Shown here: one piece after another, positions 26,187 through 35,480 of the stretch
Layout: each line of letters opens with the position of its first letter
Position numbering within the stretch: the stretch's first letter is position 1
Assembly (NCBI RefSeq): GCF_013376005.1
Contig: NZ_JABMJK010000002.1
Location: 1 to 64,000, forward strand
Reading direction: 5' to 3'
DNA length: 64,000 nt
DNA from: Duganella sp. SG902
GTDB taxonomy: Bacteria > Pseudomonadota > Gammaproteobacteria > Burkholderiales > Burkholderiaceae_D
Translations under genes and position numbers: made by a program
Notes under the pieces: generated by a model
What the model saw: the letters and a program-made list of their open reading frames with translations, nothing else
Databases searched by the model: none
Told to the model about the DNA's origin: nothing

Positions 26187-27607
26187 TGAGTGCTGCTGCT
26201 GCCCGCGTTCCGCGTGTGCTCGTCGTCGACGACGAGGCCGACCTGCGCGAACTGCTGGAACTGACCCTGCTGAAAATGGGGTTGGACGTCGACAGCGCCG
26301 CCACGCTGGCCGAGGCGCGCGCGCTGCTGCCCGGCACCGAGTACCAGCTGGTGCTGACCGACATGCGCCTGCCCGACGGCCTGGGGCTGGAGCTGGTGCG
26401 CGAGGTCACGGCCGCCTACAAGAACACGCCGGTGGCGGTGGTCACCGCCTTCGGCAGCGCCGACAACGCGGTGGTCGCGCTCAAGGCCGGCGCCTTCGAT
26501 TACATCTCCAAGCCGGTGGCGTTGGACCAGTTGCGGGTGATGGTGCAATCGGCCTTGCGTCTGAACGCCGAACCGGCGGCGGTGCAGGCGCCCAGCGCGG
26601 CGCCGGCGGCCAGCCGCTTGCGCGGCCAGTCGGCCGTGATCCAGGCCTTGCGCGCGCAGATCGCCCGGCTGGCGCGTTCGATGGCGCCGGTCGCCATCCA
26701 CGGCGAATCGGGCAGCGGCAAGGAACTGGCCGCGCGCGAGATCCACGCCCAAAGCTCGCGCGCCGGCAAACCCTTCATCGCCGTCAACTGCGGCGCGATT
26801 CCGGAGGCGCTGATGGAGGCGGAATTCTTCGGCTACCGCAAGGGCGCGTTCACCGGCGCCGCCGACGAGCGCGAGGGCTTCTTCCAGGCCGCCAACGGCG
26901 GCACCCTGATGCTGGACGAGGTGGCCGACCTGCCGCTGGCCATGCAGGTCAAGCTGCTGCGCGCGATTCAGGAGCGGCGGGTGCGCAAGATCGGCGCCAC
27001 CGCCGAGGAGCCGGTCGACGTGCGCATCATCAGCGCCACCCACAAGAACCTGGCGCAGTGCGTGGAGCAGGGCAGCTTCCGCCAGGACTTGTTCTACCGC
27101 CTGAACGTGATTGAACTGAGCCTGCCGCCGCTGCGCGAGCGGTTGGACGATCTGGAGGTGCTGACTGGCGCCATCCTCGACCGGCTGGGCACTTTCGAGC
27201 ACAAGGTGGTGCTCGGCCCGGGCGTGCTGGAGGCGCTGCGCGGCTATTCCTTCCCCGGCAATGTGCGCGAGCTGGAAAACATCCTGGAACGCGCGCTGGC
27301 CTTTGCCAACGATGGCGTGATCGAGGTCGGCGACCTGTCGCTCAAGGGCGCGCGCATGGCGGAGGCGGCGCCGCTGCCGACGCCGGCGCCGATGATGGCG
27401 GCCGCGCCGGCCATCCCGCCGCCCAACCCGGACAGCCTGCCCGCCAGCCTGCCCGAGTACCTGAACCAGGTGGAACGCGACATCATCCTGCGGGCGCTGG
27501 CGCAGACCCAGTTCAACCGCACCCAGGCCGCCCAGCTGCTGGGCATCAGCTTCCGCCAGCTGCGCTACCAGATGCAGAAATTGAATATCCAGGAGCCCGA
27601 TTCGTGA
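26186..27607 (+). CDS. pilR: PilR-type sigma-54-dependent response regulator
   Basis: A 473-aa NtrC-family activator. The receiver domain has phospho-acceptor Asp59 in [11 protein letters not shown]. The AAA+ domain has Walker A GESGSGKE, the sigma-54 contact motif GAFTGA near residue 221, and Walker [12 protein letters not shown] Fis-type helix-turn-helix ends the protein ([20 protein letters not shown]). With PilS it should control pilA and other type IV pilus genes. ATG 26186 overlaps the pilS stop; an in-frame TTG one codon earlier is less likely. Confidence 0.92.
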   Translation: MSAAAARVPRVLVVDDEADLRELLELTLLKMGLDVDSAATLAEARALLPGTEYQLVLTDMRLPDGLGLELVREVTAAYKNTPVAVVTAFGSADNAVVALKAGAFDYISKPVALDQLRVMVQSALRLNAEPAAVQAPSAAPAASRLRGQSAVIQALRAQIARLARSMAPVAIHGESGSGKELAAREIHAQSSRAGKPFIAVNCGAIPEALMEAEFFGYRKGAFTGAADEREGFFQAANGGTLMLDEVADLPLAMQVKLLRAIQERRVRKIGATAEEPVDVRIISATHKNLAQCVEQGSFRQDLFYRLNVIELSLPPLRERLDDLEVLTGAILDRLGTFEHKVVLGPGVLEALRGYSFPGNVRELENILERALAFANDGVIEVGDLSLKGARMAEAAPLPTPAPMMAAAPAIPPPNPDSLPASLPEYLNQVERDIILRALAQTQFNRTQAAQLLGISFRQLRYQMQKLNIQEPDS

Positions 27608-28221
27608 GTTCTTTCGACGGCTGGCTGGCGCTGGCCGAGCGCTACGACAGCCCGTATTTCGACACCCGGCCCGGTCCGGCGCCGGACGACATCACCCTGC
27701 TGGTGGTCCACAACATCTCGCTGCCGGCCGGGCAGTTTGGCGGCCCGCACGTGTCCGACCTGTTCACCGGCCGGATCGATTATAATGCTGACCCCTCGTT
27801 CGCCGACCTGCGTGGCCTGAAGGTTTCCAGCCACTTTTTTATCCGCCGGGACGGCCGCGTCATTCAATATGTTTCCGCCAACGACCGCGCCTGGCATGCC
27901 GGCGTGTCGCAATTTTGCGGACGCGATAAATGTAATGACTTCGCCATCGGCGTGGAGCTCGAGGGCAGCGATTTCGTGCCGTTCGAGGCGGCCCAGTACG
28001 GGGCGCTGGCGGCGCTCACCGTGGCGCTGCGGCGGCACTATCCGTTGACCGATGTGCAAGGGCACGAACACATCGCGCCGGGCCGGAAAACCGATCCCGG
28101 ACCGTTGTTCGACTGGGATTATTACCAGAAACTGCTGAATCAAAAGGCACTGGAAGAGCCCGCGTTAGTGGGCGCTATCGCGGGATTGCGCGTGGTAAAA
28201 GGCGTTCCGCAAAGTCAATAG
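27604..28221 (+). CDS. ampD: AmpD, 1,6-anhydro-N-acetylmuramyl-L-alanine amidase
   Basis: AmpD cleaves the peptide from anhydro-muropeptides in the cytoplasm during cell-wall recycling, affecting ampC induction where AmpR exists. The 205-aa protein has the Zn amidase pattern: LVVHNISLPAGQFGG near residue 35, WHAGVSQFCGRDKCNDFAIGVELEG near 100-125, and GHEHIAPGRKTDPGPLFDW near 155. The GTG at 27604 overlaps the pilR stop by 4 nt. A C-terminal extension of about 20 residues follows the usual end. Confidence 0.94.
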   Translation: MSSFDGWLALAERYDSPYFDTRPGPAPDDITLLVVHNISLPAGQFGGPHVSDLFTGRIDYNADPSFADLRGLKVSSHFFIRRDGRVIQYVSANDRAWHAGVSQFCGRDKCNDFAIGVELEGSDFVPFEAAQYGALAALTVALRRHYPLTDVQGHEHIAPGRKTDPGPLFDWDYYQKLLNQKALEEPALVGAIAGLRVVKGVPQSQ

Positions 28222-28270
28222 AAAAATTGCCGTAAACGACAAAATTTCCCCTTGCACGGGTCCAGAGCGG

Positions 28271-28317
28271 CTACTACAATCAGTGGATCGGGCTAGGCCT
28301 GACACTAGATCTAGTGG
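28271..28317 (+). promoter_or_regulatory. Tandem NrdR boxes upstream of nrdA
   Basis: Box 2, ACACTAGATCTAGTGG at 28302-28317, is a near-perfect palindrome of the NrdR type. Box 1, CTACTACAATCAGTGG at 28271-28286, matches it at 10 of 16 positions, including both half-sites ACTA and AGTGG. The start-to-start distance is 31 bp, the three-turn spacing typical of NrdR boxes in front of ribonucleotide reductase operons. NrdR represses when (d)ATP is plentiful. The nrdR gene itself is not in this window. nrdA starts 75 bp downstream. Confidence 0.75.
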
Positions 28318-28391
28318 TTGCAGTGACACTAATTCTTAATAAACATACACGCGGCGCAGCAATGACTGCACGTTGTAACCGGGGAGCTTAA

Positions 28392-31313
28392 ATGCAATCT
28401 ACTCAAGACATCACCATCAATCCAGCGCTGGTACCCACCGCCGCTGCGAGTACCGCCAGCAGCCCGGCAACGGCAGCGAGCGACCTCGGCGACTACCGTA
28501 TCATCCGCCGCAACGGCGCGGTTGTCGCGTTTGAACCGTCGAAAATTGCAGTCGCCATGACCAAGGCCTTCCTGGCCGTCAACGGCGGCCAGGGCGCCGC
28601 ATCGGCCCGTATCCGCGAACTGGTGGAACAGCTGACCAGCAGCGTGGTCGCCGCGCTGGTGCGCCGCCAGCCATCGGGCGGCACCTTCCACATCGAGGAC
28701 GTGCAGGACCAGGTTGAGCTGGCGCTGATGCGCTCGGGCGAACACGACGTGGCCCGCGCCTACGTGCTGTACCGCGCCAAGCAAATGGAAGAGCGCCGCC
28801 TGGCCAAGGAAGCCGCCGGCGCCACCACCATCGCCGCGCCGCAAATCCACGTGCTGGAAAACGGCGAGCGCAAGCCGCTGGAGCTGAGCCGCGTGACCAG
28901 CCTGATCGGCGCCGCCTGCCAGGGCCTGGAAAAACACGTGGACGCCGACGCCATCGTCGCTGAAACCCTGAAAAACCTGTACGACGGCGTGCCGGTCGAG
29001 GAGCTGCACAAATCCGCCATCCTGGCTGCCCGCGCGCTGATGGAAAAGGACCCGGCCTACTCGCAGGTGACCGCCCGCATCCTGCTGCACACCATCCGCA
29101 AGGAAGTGTTCGGCAAGGAAGTACCGCAAGCCGGCGCCGCCGCCGAGTACGTGACCTACTTCCCGCAATACATCGCCAAGGGCATCGCCGCCGAGCTGCT
29201 GGACACCAAGCTGGGCGAGTTCGACCTGGCCCGCCTGGCCAAGGCCATCGTCGCCGACCGCGACCTGCAGTTCGGCTACATCGGCCTGCAAACCCTGTAC
29301 GACCGCTACTTCCTGCACGTGCGCGACGTGCGCATCGAAATGCCGCAGGCCTTCTACATGCGCGTCGCCATGGGCCTGGCCCTGAACGAAACCGACCGCG
29401 AAGCGCGCGCCATCGAGTTCTACAACCTGCTGTCGACCTTCGACTTCATGTCGTCGACCCCGACCCTGTTCAACTCGGGCACCCTGCGTTCGCAGCTGTC
29501 GTCGTGCTACCTGACCACCGTCTCGGACGACCTGGAAGGCATCTACGACGCCATCAAGGAAAACGCCCTGCTGGCCAAGTTCGCCGGCGGCCTGGGCAAC
29601 GACTGGACCCCGGTGCGCGCGCTGGGCGCCCACATCAAGGGCACCAACGGCAAATCGCAAGGCGTGGTGCCGTTCCTGAAAGTGGTCAACGACACCGCCG
29701 TGGCGGTCAACCAGGGCGGCAAGCGCAAGGGCGCGGTGTGCGCCTACCTGGAAACCTGGCACATGGACATCGAGGAATTCCTCGACCTGCGCAAGAACAC
29801 CGGCGACGACCGCCGCCGCACCCACGACATGAACACCGCCAACTGGATTCCGGACCTGTTCATGAAGCGCGTGATGGAAAAAGGCGAGTGGACCCTGTTC
29901 TCGCCATCGGACACCCCGGACCTGCACGACCTGGTCGGCAAGGCCTTCGAAAAAGCCTACCTGGGCTACGAAGCCAAGGCCGCCGCCGGCGAGATCCGCG
30001 TGTTCAAGAAAGTCCAGGCGCTGGACCTGTGGCGCAAGATGCTGTCCATGCTGTTCGAAACCGGCCACCCATGGATCACCTTCAAGGACCCATGCAACAT
30101 CCGTTCGCCGCAGTCGCACGTGGGCATGGTCCACAGCTCCAACCTGTGCACCGAGATCACCCTGAACACCGGTCCGGACGAAATCGCCGTCTGCAACCTG
30201 GGTTCGGTCAACCTGCCGGCCCACATGAAAGAGGGCAAGCTGGATCACGTCAAGCTGCAGAAAACCATCCGCACCGCGATGCGCATGCTGGACAACGTGA
30301 TCGACATCAACTACTACGCGGTCGACAAGGCGCGCAACGCCAACATGCGCCACCGTCCGGTGGGCCTGGGCGTGATGGGCTTCCAGGACTGCCTGCACAT
30401 GATGCGCGTGCCGTTCTCGTCGATGGAATCGGTGCAGTTCGCCGACACCTCGATGGAAGCGGTCTGCTACTACGCCTACCTGGCCTCGACCGAGCTGGCC
30501 GAGGAACGCGGCCACTACGCCTCGTACAAAGGTTCGCTGTGGGATCGCGGCATCCTGCCGCAGGATTCGATCAAGCTGCTGGCCGAAGAGCGCGGCGGCT
30601 ACCTGGAGCAGGACCTGTCGTCGTCGATGGACTGGACCCCGGTGCGCGAGCGCATCAAGAAGTTCGGCATGCGTAACTCGAACTGCGTGGCGATCGCCCC
30701 GACCGCGACCATTTCGAACATCATCGGCGTGTCGGCCTGCATCGAGCCGACCTTCCAGAACCTGTACGTGAAGTCCAACCTGTCGGGCGAGTTCACCGAG
30801 ATCAACGCCTACCTGGTGCGCGACCTGAAGGCGCGCGACCTGTGGGACGAGGTGATGATCGCCGACTTGAAGTACTTCGATGGCTCGCTGGCCAAGATCG
30901 ACCGCATCCCGCAAGACCTGCGTGACATTTATGCAACCGCGTTCGAAGTGTCGCCAAGCTGGCTGGTGGAAGCCGCCTCGCGCCGCCAGAAGTGGATCGA
31001 CCAGGCGCAGTCGCTGAACATTTACATGGCCGGCGCCTCGGGCAAGAAGCTGGACGAGACCTACAAGCTGGCATGGCTGCGTGGCCTGAAGACCACCTAC
31101 TACCTGCGCACCATCGCGGCGACCCACATGGAGAAATCCACCACCAAGACCGGCGCCCTGAACGCCGTGCCGGTGGACGGCGGCCTGGCGGCCGCGGGCC
31201 ACGCCGCGCCGGCGCCGGCTCCGGTGGCTTCGGCCCCGGCGGTGGAAGAGGGCGCGGCCTGCTACCTGCGTCCGGGCGACGACGGTTTCGAGGAATGCGA
31301 AGCCTGCCAATAA
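28392..31313 (+). CDS. nrdA: NrdA, class Ia ribonucleotide reductase alpha subunit
   Basis: NrdA reduces NDPs to dNDPs using a radical supplied by NrdB. The 973-aa protein has an N-terminal ATP-cone (about residues 35-125) for allosteric control. Active-site residues are all readable: Cys372 (SSCYLTT), radical Cys586 (NLCTEIT), Cys601 (VCNLGSVNL), the radical-relay pair Tyr903-Tyr904, and the C-terminal reducing pair Cys969/Cys972 (CEACQ). It is longer than E. coli NrdA (761 aa), mainly at the N-terminus and internally. ATG 28392 follows GGGGAG. Confidence 0.97.
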   Translation: MQSTQDITINPALVPTAAASTASSPATAASDLGDYRIIRRNGAVVAFEPSKIAVAMTKAFLAVNGGQGAASARIRELVEQLTSSVVAALVRRQPSGGTFHIEDVQDQVELALMRSGEHDVARAYVLYRAKQMEERRLAKEAAGATTIAAPQIHVLENGERKPLELSRVTSLIGAACQGLEKHVDADAIVAETLKNLYDGVPVEELHKSAILAARALMEKDPAYSQVTARILLHTIRKEVFGKEVPQAGAAAEYVTYFPQYIAKGIAAELLDTKLGEFDLARLAKAIVADRDLQFGYIGLQTLYDRYFLHVRDVRIEMPQAFYMRVAMGLALNETDREARAIEFYNLLSTFDFMSSTPTLFNSGTLRSQLSSCYLTTVSDDLEGIYDAIKENALLAKFAGGLGNDWTPVRALGAHIKGTNGKSQGVVPFLKVVNDTAVAVNQGGKRKGAVCAYLETWHMDIEEFLDLRKNTGDDRRRTHDMNTANWIPDLFMKRVMEKGEWTLFSPSDTPDLHDLVGKAFEKAYLGYEAKAAAGEIRVFKKVQALDLWRKMLSMLFETGHPWITFKDPCNIRSPQSHVGMVHSSNLCTEITLNTGPDEIAVCNLGSVNLPAHMKEGKLDHVKLQKTIRTAMRMLDNVIDINYYAVDKARNANMRHRPVGLGVMGFQDCLHMMRVPFSSMESVQFADTSMEAVCYYAYLASTELAEERGHYASYKGSLWDRGILPQDSIKLLAEERGGYLEQDLSSSMDWTPVRERIKKFGMRNSNCVAIAPTATISNIIGVSACIEPTFQNLYVKSNLSGEFTEINAYLVRDLKARDLWDEVMIADLKYFDGSLAKIDRIPQDLRDIYATAFEVSPSWLVEAASRRQKWIDQAQSLNIYMAGASGKKLDETYKLAWLRGLKTTYYLRTIAATHMEKSTTKTGALNAVPVDGGLAAAGHAAPAPAPVASAPAVEEGAACYLRPGDDGFEECEACQ

Positions 31314-31325
31314 TCAGCCGCCACC

Positions 31326-31390
31326 GTCATTCCGGCGGACGCCGGAATCCATGCTGAGTATGTATGGGCCCCGGCTTTCGCCGGGGCGAC
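31326..31390. repeat. Double-hairpin dispersed repeat, copy 2 (between nrdA and nrdB)
   Basis: This 65-bp element begins GTCATTCCGGCG and ends GCCGGGGCGAC. The left hairpin TTCCGGCG-GA-CGCCGGAA is followed by the shared linker ATCCATGCTGAG and a second hairpin CCCCGGC-TTT-GCCGGGG. Stem bases differ from the other copies but pairing is kept. It occupies most of the nrdA-nrdB gap, 13 bp after the nrdA stop and 40 bp before nrdB. Confidence 0.85.
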
Positions 31391-31429
31391 ATTGGTACTA
31401 ATATAGATAGAACACAGAAGGAACTCATT

Positions 31430-32542
31430 ATGTCGCTGTCCTGGGACGACGAGGCCGCACCGGCCAAACAAGTAGTCAATCAAGCCGCGCTGGCCGCCTC
31501 CGAGGGCAGCGCCGAGCAAGTCGCGCTGCGCGTGAACGCGGACGACAAACGCATCATCAACGGCAAAACCGACGTCAACCAGCTGGTGCCGTTCAAGTAC
31601 AAATGGGCCTGGGACAAATACCTGGCCGGCTGCGCTAACCACTGGATGCCGCAGGAAGTGAACATGCAGCGCGACATCGAGCTGTGGAAGAATCCGAACG
31701 GCCTGACCGAGGACGAACGCCGCCTGGTCAAGCGCAACCTGGGCTTCTTCGTGACCGCCGACTCGCTGGCCGCCAACAACATCGTGCTGGGCACCTACCG
31801 CCACATCACCGCGCCGGAGTGCCGCCAATACCTGCTGCGCCAGGCGTTCGAGGAGGCGATCCACACCCACGCCTACCAGTACATCGTCGAGTCGCTGGGC
31901 CTGGACGAGCAGGAAATCTTCAACGCCTACAACGAGATCAAGTCGATCCGTGACAAGGACGAGTTCCTGATTCCGTTCATCAACACCCTGACCGACCCGT
32001 CGTTCACCACCGGCACCGTCGAGCAGGACCAGAAGCTGCTCAAATCGCTGATCGTGTTCGCCTGCCTGATGGAAGGCCTGTTCTTCTACGTCGGCTTCAC
32101 CCAGATCCTGGCGCTGGGCCGCCAGAACAAGATGATGGGCGCCGCCGAGCAGTACCAGTACATCCTGCGCGATGAATCGATGCACTGCAACTTCGGCATC
32201 GACCTGATCAACACCATCAAGATGGAAAATCCGCTGCTGTGGACCCCGGCCTTCAAGGAAGAGATCAAGCAGCTGTTCCTGAAAGCGGTGGAACTGGAGT
32301 ACGCCTACGCCGAAGACACCATGCCGCGCGGCGTGCTGGGCCTGAACGCCACCATGTTCAAGGGCTACCTGCGCTTCATCGCCAACCGCCGCGCCACCCA
32401 GATCGGCCTGGAGGCGCTGTTCGAGCAGGAAGAGAACCCGTTCCCATGGATGAGCGAGATGATCGACCTGAAGAAAGAGCGCAACTTCTTTGAGACCCGC
32501 GTCATCGAATACCAGACCGGCGGCGCGCTGAACTGGGACTAA
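31430..32542 (+). CDS. nrdB: NrdB, class Ia ribonucleotide reductase beta subunit
   Basis: NrdB holds the diiron-tyrosyl radical. In this 370-aa protein all ligands can be assigned: Asp111, Glu142, His145, Glu215, Glu249 and His252, with the radical Tyr149 in EEAIHTHAY. The radical tyrosine is present, so this is class Ia rather than Ic. ATG 31430 has GAAGGA about 9 nt upstream; an in-frame ATG 22 codons earlier lies inside the repeat element and is unlikely. A terminator follows 20 bp after the stop. Confidence 0.97.
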   Translation: MSLSWDDEAAPAKQVVNQAALAASEGSAEQVALRVNADDKRIINGKTDVNQLVPFKYKWAWDKYLAGCANHWMPQEVNMQRDIELWKNPNGLTEDERRLVKRNLGFFVTADSLAANNIVLGTYRHITAPECRQYLLRQAFEEAIHTHAYQYIVESLGLDEQEIFNAYNEIKSIRDKDEFLIPFINTLTDPSFTTGTVEQDQKLLKSLIVFACLMEGLFFYVGFTQILALGRQNKMMGAAEQYQYILRDESMHCNFGIDLINTIKMENPLLWTPAFKEEIKQLFLKAVELEYAYAEDTMPRGVLGLNATMFKGYLRFIANRRATQIGLEALFEQEENPFPWMSEMIDLKKERNFFETRVIEYQTGGALNWD

Positions 32543-32562
32543 TCTCTCCGTTCCCCCCCATC

Positions 32563-32588
32563 AAAGCCCTGCATTGCAGGGCTTTTTT
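32563..32588 (+). terminator. Rho-independent terminator after nrdB
   Basis: The stem AGCCCTGC/GCAGGGCT with a 3-nt loop (ATT) is followed by six T residues. It lies 20 bp after the nrdB stop. Its T tract touches the stop codon of the convergent FAD monooxygenase gene. Confidence 0.9.
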
Positions 32589-34084
32589 CATTGGGGCGAG
32601 GAAGACTGGCGCAGTGAGCTACTAATATAAGCAGCCAACGCGGGACTGCGCTCGTCGTGGGTGAGGACGGCGAGGTAGCCGTCGGGGCGGAGCAGGGCGA
32701 TGTCGCCGGCCGCGAAGCCGTAGGCGCGGCGCAGATGGCCCGCATGGTCGCGCAGCTCGGCGTGCTCCCCGATGTCGATGATGCGCAGGCCGCGGCGTGG
32801 TGCGATCACTGGCGCGGCGGCGGGTTCATAGCGCAGCATAATCCAATCCCCCGATTCCAATAGCGAAAACAAACGACGCGGCTGACCGCTGGCGCCGAGC
32901 AGCGACGCGTCCGGCGCGCGGTAGCCGGCGCGCAGCGGGGCGTCGTCGCCACGCTCGTCCAGCGACAAGGGGGACGCCGGATAGCCCAGGTCGAGCTGCT
33001 GCTGTTCGCGCCCGCGCCGCAGGTCGCCGCGTTCGCGCGCGGCGTCGAGCAGGCGGGTGGACATGCCCAGCATGCTGGCGGCGACCTCGCGCCGTTCCTC
33101 CTCATAGGTGTCGAGCAGCGCGTCGCCGGTGCCGTCCAGCACCGCCGCCAGCTTCCATCCCAGATTCCACGCATCCTGCACGCTGGTGTTCAGACCCTGG
33201 CCGCCGGTCGGCGGATGCACGTGCGCCGCATCGCCGGCGAGGAACACGCGGCCCACTCGATAGCGCTCTGCTAGCCGCGCGCTCATGGCGTAGTCGGAAC
33301 GCCAGTGCACCGCGTGCACCTGGATGTCATCGCCGCCGGTGCGCTCGCGGATGGCGGCGGCGATCCCCGCGTCCGACAGATCGAACGCGCCGTCGAGCGG
33401 GATCGGCATCTGCAATTGGAACAGCGGCGTGCCGCGCAAGAGGCACAAGCTGATTTGCTGGCCCCCTTTGCCCCAGCGATGCCAGACCTCGCGCGTCAAT
33501 CCGCTCAGCGTCAGATCCGCCACCACCGCGCGCGCATGCAGCGACTCGCCGGGAAAATCCACACCCAGGGTTTTGCGCACGAAGCTGCGGCCCCCATCAG
33601 CGCCGATCAGGTAGCGGGCGCGCACTTCATGCTCGCCGTCGGCGCTGATGACACGTGCGCTCACACCGTCGTCATCCTGCGTGAAGCCGGCCAGCGTCTG
33701 GCCATACTGAGGCGCATGCCCCAGCTCCGCCAGCCGCGCGCGCAGTATGCCTTCGGTCAGATACTGCGGCAGCATCAGCGGTTCGCCATATGGTTCGGCC
33801 GGCGTGGCGGCGCTGGCGATGATGGCTGCCTCGTCGTGATGGCTGCCGTCGGCGGCGTAGTGACGCTGGGACGGATAGCGTCCGCCGGCGGCGATCATGC
33901 GGTCGGCCACTCCCAGCGCCTCAAAGATTTCCAGTGTGCGCGGCTGGATGCCTTTGCCGCGCGAGCCGCCGAATGGCTCTCGCGTTTGATCGATCAGCAG
34001 GAAGTCTACATTGCGGCGCGCGAGGTCGATCGCCAGGGTCAGGCCGGCCGCGCCGGCGCCGCAGATCAGAATATCGGTATGCAT
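32588..34084 (-). CDS. FAD-dependent monooxygenase (aromatic-ring hydroxylase, PheA/TfdB type)
   Basis: A 498-aa class A flavoprotein monooxygenase. The dinucleotide-binding motif GAGAAGLTLA is at residues 9-18, the DG motif is in GADGGRSFVRKTLG near 170, and the GD motif is in LAGDAAHVHPPTGGQG near 280; the C-terminal domain is thioredoxin-like as in phenol hydroxylases and MhpA. The substrate is unknown. The start at 34084 has GGAG 6 nt upstream; an ATG four codons earlier overlaps that site. It diverges from a MarR regulator that probably controls it. Confidence 0.9.
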   Translation of the reverse strand: MHTDILICGAGAAGLTLAIDLARRNVDFLLIDQTREPFGGSRGKGIQPRTLEIFEALGVADRMIAAGGRYPSQRHYAADGSHHDEAAIIASAATPAEPYGEPLMLPQYLTEGILRARLAELGHAPQYGQTLAGFTQDDDGVSARVISADGEHEVRARYLIGADGGRSFVRKTLGVDFPGESLHARAVVADLTLSGLTREVWHRWGKGGQQISLCLLRGTPLFQLQMPIPLDGAFDLSDAGIAAAIRERTGGDDIQVHAVHWRSDYAMSARLAERYRVGRVFLAGDAAHVHPPTGGQGLNTSVQDAWNLGWKLAAVLDGTGDALLDTYEEERREVAASMLGMSTRLLDAARERGDLRRGREQQQLDLGYPASPLSLDERGDDAPLRAGYRAPDASLLGASGQPRRLFSLLESGDWIMLRYEPAAAPVIAPRRGLRIIDIGEHAELRDHAGHLRRAYGFAAGDIALLRPDGYLAVLTHDERSPALAAYISSSLRQSSSPQ

Positions 34085-34097
34085 AGCACTCTCCATG

Positions 34098-34116
34098 TAT
34101 GTGTATTTTGCACATA
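34098..34116. promoter_or_regulatory. MarR-type operator 1 (overlaps monooxygenase -10)
   Basis: TATGTGTATTTTGCACATA is an inverted repeat with arms TATGTG and CACATA. It matches operator 2, 49 bp away start to start, at 17 of 19 positions. It covers the -10 element of the monooxygenase promoter, so occupancy by the adjacent MarR protein would block transcription. Confidence 0.78.
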
Positions 34117-34142
34117 TTATTCCGACCCTAAAACCGTGTCAA
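34114..34142 (-). promoter_or_regulatory. Sigma-70 promoter of the monooxygenase gene
   Basis: On the minus strand, TTGACA (complement of 34137-34142) is followed by a 17-bp spacer and TAATAT (complement of 34114-34119). This is a near-consensus promoter pointing into the monooxygenase gene, whose ATG is about 30 bp past the -10 element. Confidence 0.75.
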
Positions 34143-34146
34143 TAAC

Positions 34147-34165
34147 TATGTGTATAATGCACATA
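34147..34165. promoter_or_regulatory. MarR-type operator 2, with -10 box and marR start codon
   Basis: TATGTGTATAATGCACATA is the second copy of the 19-bp palindrome. It contains a perfect -10 box, TATAAT at 34153-34158, and its last base is the A of the marR ATG. Transcription would start about 7 nt past the -10, at or beside the ATG, so the marR mRNA may be leaderless; no Shine-Dalgarno sequence is seen. A good -35 is not evident at 17 bp. Confidence 0.72.
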
Positions 34166-34635
34166 TGAATAAAGATATCCGCGATTTGCATGATGCGCTG
34201 CTCGACATCATCGGCTTCATGAGCCGCCCAGAGCCCGACGTCGAACTGATGTCCGACATGTCCATGCCGCTGGAGCGCGCGCTGCTTCCTCTGCTGGTGC
34301 GCATCGACCGCCGGGGCCCGATCGGCGTGGTGGAGCTGGCCGATCTGGTGGGGCGCGACTACACCACCGTCAGCCGGCAGGTCGCGCGCCTGGACGAACT
34401 GGGTCTGGTGGTGCGACGCGCCGGCACACGCGACAAGCGTGTGCGCGAGGCGGAAGTGACGGAGCTGGGACGCGAGATGGCCGACGCCATCGACCGCATG
34501 CGCGAGGAGCTGGTCGGCGAGTTGATGGCCGATTGGACCAGCGCCGAGCGCCGCGACCTCGCCCGTCTGCTCAAGCGCATGGCCGCCGGCATGAACGAGT
34601 GGGTGGCGCGCCGCAAGCACGACGACACCGAGTAA
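34165..34635 (+). CDS. MarR-family transcriptional regulator
   Basis: A 156-aa winged-helix regulator. The DNA-binding core is RGPIGVVELADLVGRDYTTVSRQVARLDELGLVVRR (about residues 50-86), followed by the wing RDKRVREAEVTELG. MarR proteins are dimers released from palindromic operators by small aromatic ligands. Two copies of a 19-bp palindrome lie in the divergent promoter region, so autoregulation and repression of the monooxygenase are the natural reading. ATG 34165 is preferred; an upstream in-frame GTG at 34150 lies inside the operator. Confidence 0.9.
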   Translation: MNKDIRDLHDALLDIIGFMSRPEPDVELMSDMSMPLERALLPLLVRIDRRGPIGVVELADLVGRDYTTVSRQVARLDELGLVVRRAGTRDKRVREAEVTELGREMADAIDRMREELVGELMADWTSAERRDLARLLKRMAAGMNEWVARRKHDDTE

Positions 34636-35258
34636 AGCCACCGACCATTTCAAACGCCGCCTGTCGCGGCATGCCTTAACGCCGATTGACGGCGCCGCGC
34701 ACGCGCGGATTGGAGCGCGCTTCAGGTCCGATCACGCGCGCTGAAACGCCGGCGCGATGCGCTGCACCGCTGCATTCCGCTTGCTATTCGTCTTACTCTG
34801 TCTCATAATCGCGACGAATTAAAAACAGCGGGTAGTGGCGGCGCGAAGTTCAAGCGCAGGCGCTCTCGGATTCGGAAGCGGGTCACGCGATTGTCGAGCC
34901 GATTTTGGCGGCGTCGAAGAAACCCAGGCGGCATAAGGCTTACTTTGAAGTGCGATGTTCCGGCGCGAGGCGCGCCGCACTTCCCGAACCCGATTGAGCG
35001 CGCGTGAAGCACGCGCGGCCACGCAAGCGAGCACGCCGAATCGGTACGCCTACGTTAGCTGGCGCGCGTTGAACGTAAAAAAAGCGCGCGAATATCTATC
35101 GTGCTGGTTGCGCACCGACAAGGTTTTCGTGTACTTTACGAACTTGAAAATGCGTGATTTAAAAAGTGCGAAAAAATTTGAAGACGCACCACGCAGAGAT
35201 GACCGCGATACGGGACACAGATTCACACGATATGCACAAGACCACGTCGTTTTTGTTC

Positions 35259-35297
35259 AACCGCCTTGCCTGATCCAATTCAGGCTGGGCGGTTTTT
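35259..35297 (+). terminator. Orphan rho-independent terminator
   Basis: The stem CCGCC..TTGCCTGA pairs with TTCAGGCT..GGGCGG around a TCCAA loop, and is followed by TTTTTTG. Strength and orientation are those of a plus-strand intrinsic terminator. The nearest annotated plus-strand gene ends more than 600 bp upstream (marR), so it probably ends an unannotated transcript. A weak TTGCGC/TACTTT pair (35108-35113, 35132-35137, 18-bp spacer) lies upstream. Confidence 0.75.
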
Positions 35298-35480
35298 TGT
35301 TTGAAAACGAAAACCGCGACGTGGCTGCGACGCAGGTTCCAGGAGCTGAGGACACGCCCGGACCACCGCAAAACGTCGCCACAAGATTTGTATCCTCACG
35401 CCGCTCCGGCCTCGGACGGCGGGTGGATCGATGGCTGAAGCGCTGCACTTGTGAGGAGATGCAGCAGTTCAGCTAGTGCC

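Noticed and set aside
28329-31310. A 993-codon minus-strand open frame opposite nrdA
   Set aside because: nrdA has every catalytic residue on the plus strand. The antisense frame is a GC artefact.
35080-35298. A 6S RNA or other known structured RNA ending at the orphan terminator
   Set aside because: I could not recognise the 6S bubble architecture or any other known RNA family. Only a generic non-coding RNA candidate is kept.
34955-35476. A 173-codon plus-strand open frame in the long intergenic region
   Set aside because: It has no ribosome-binding site, an erratic residue composition, runs through a terminator hairpin and matches no family I recognise.
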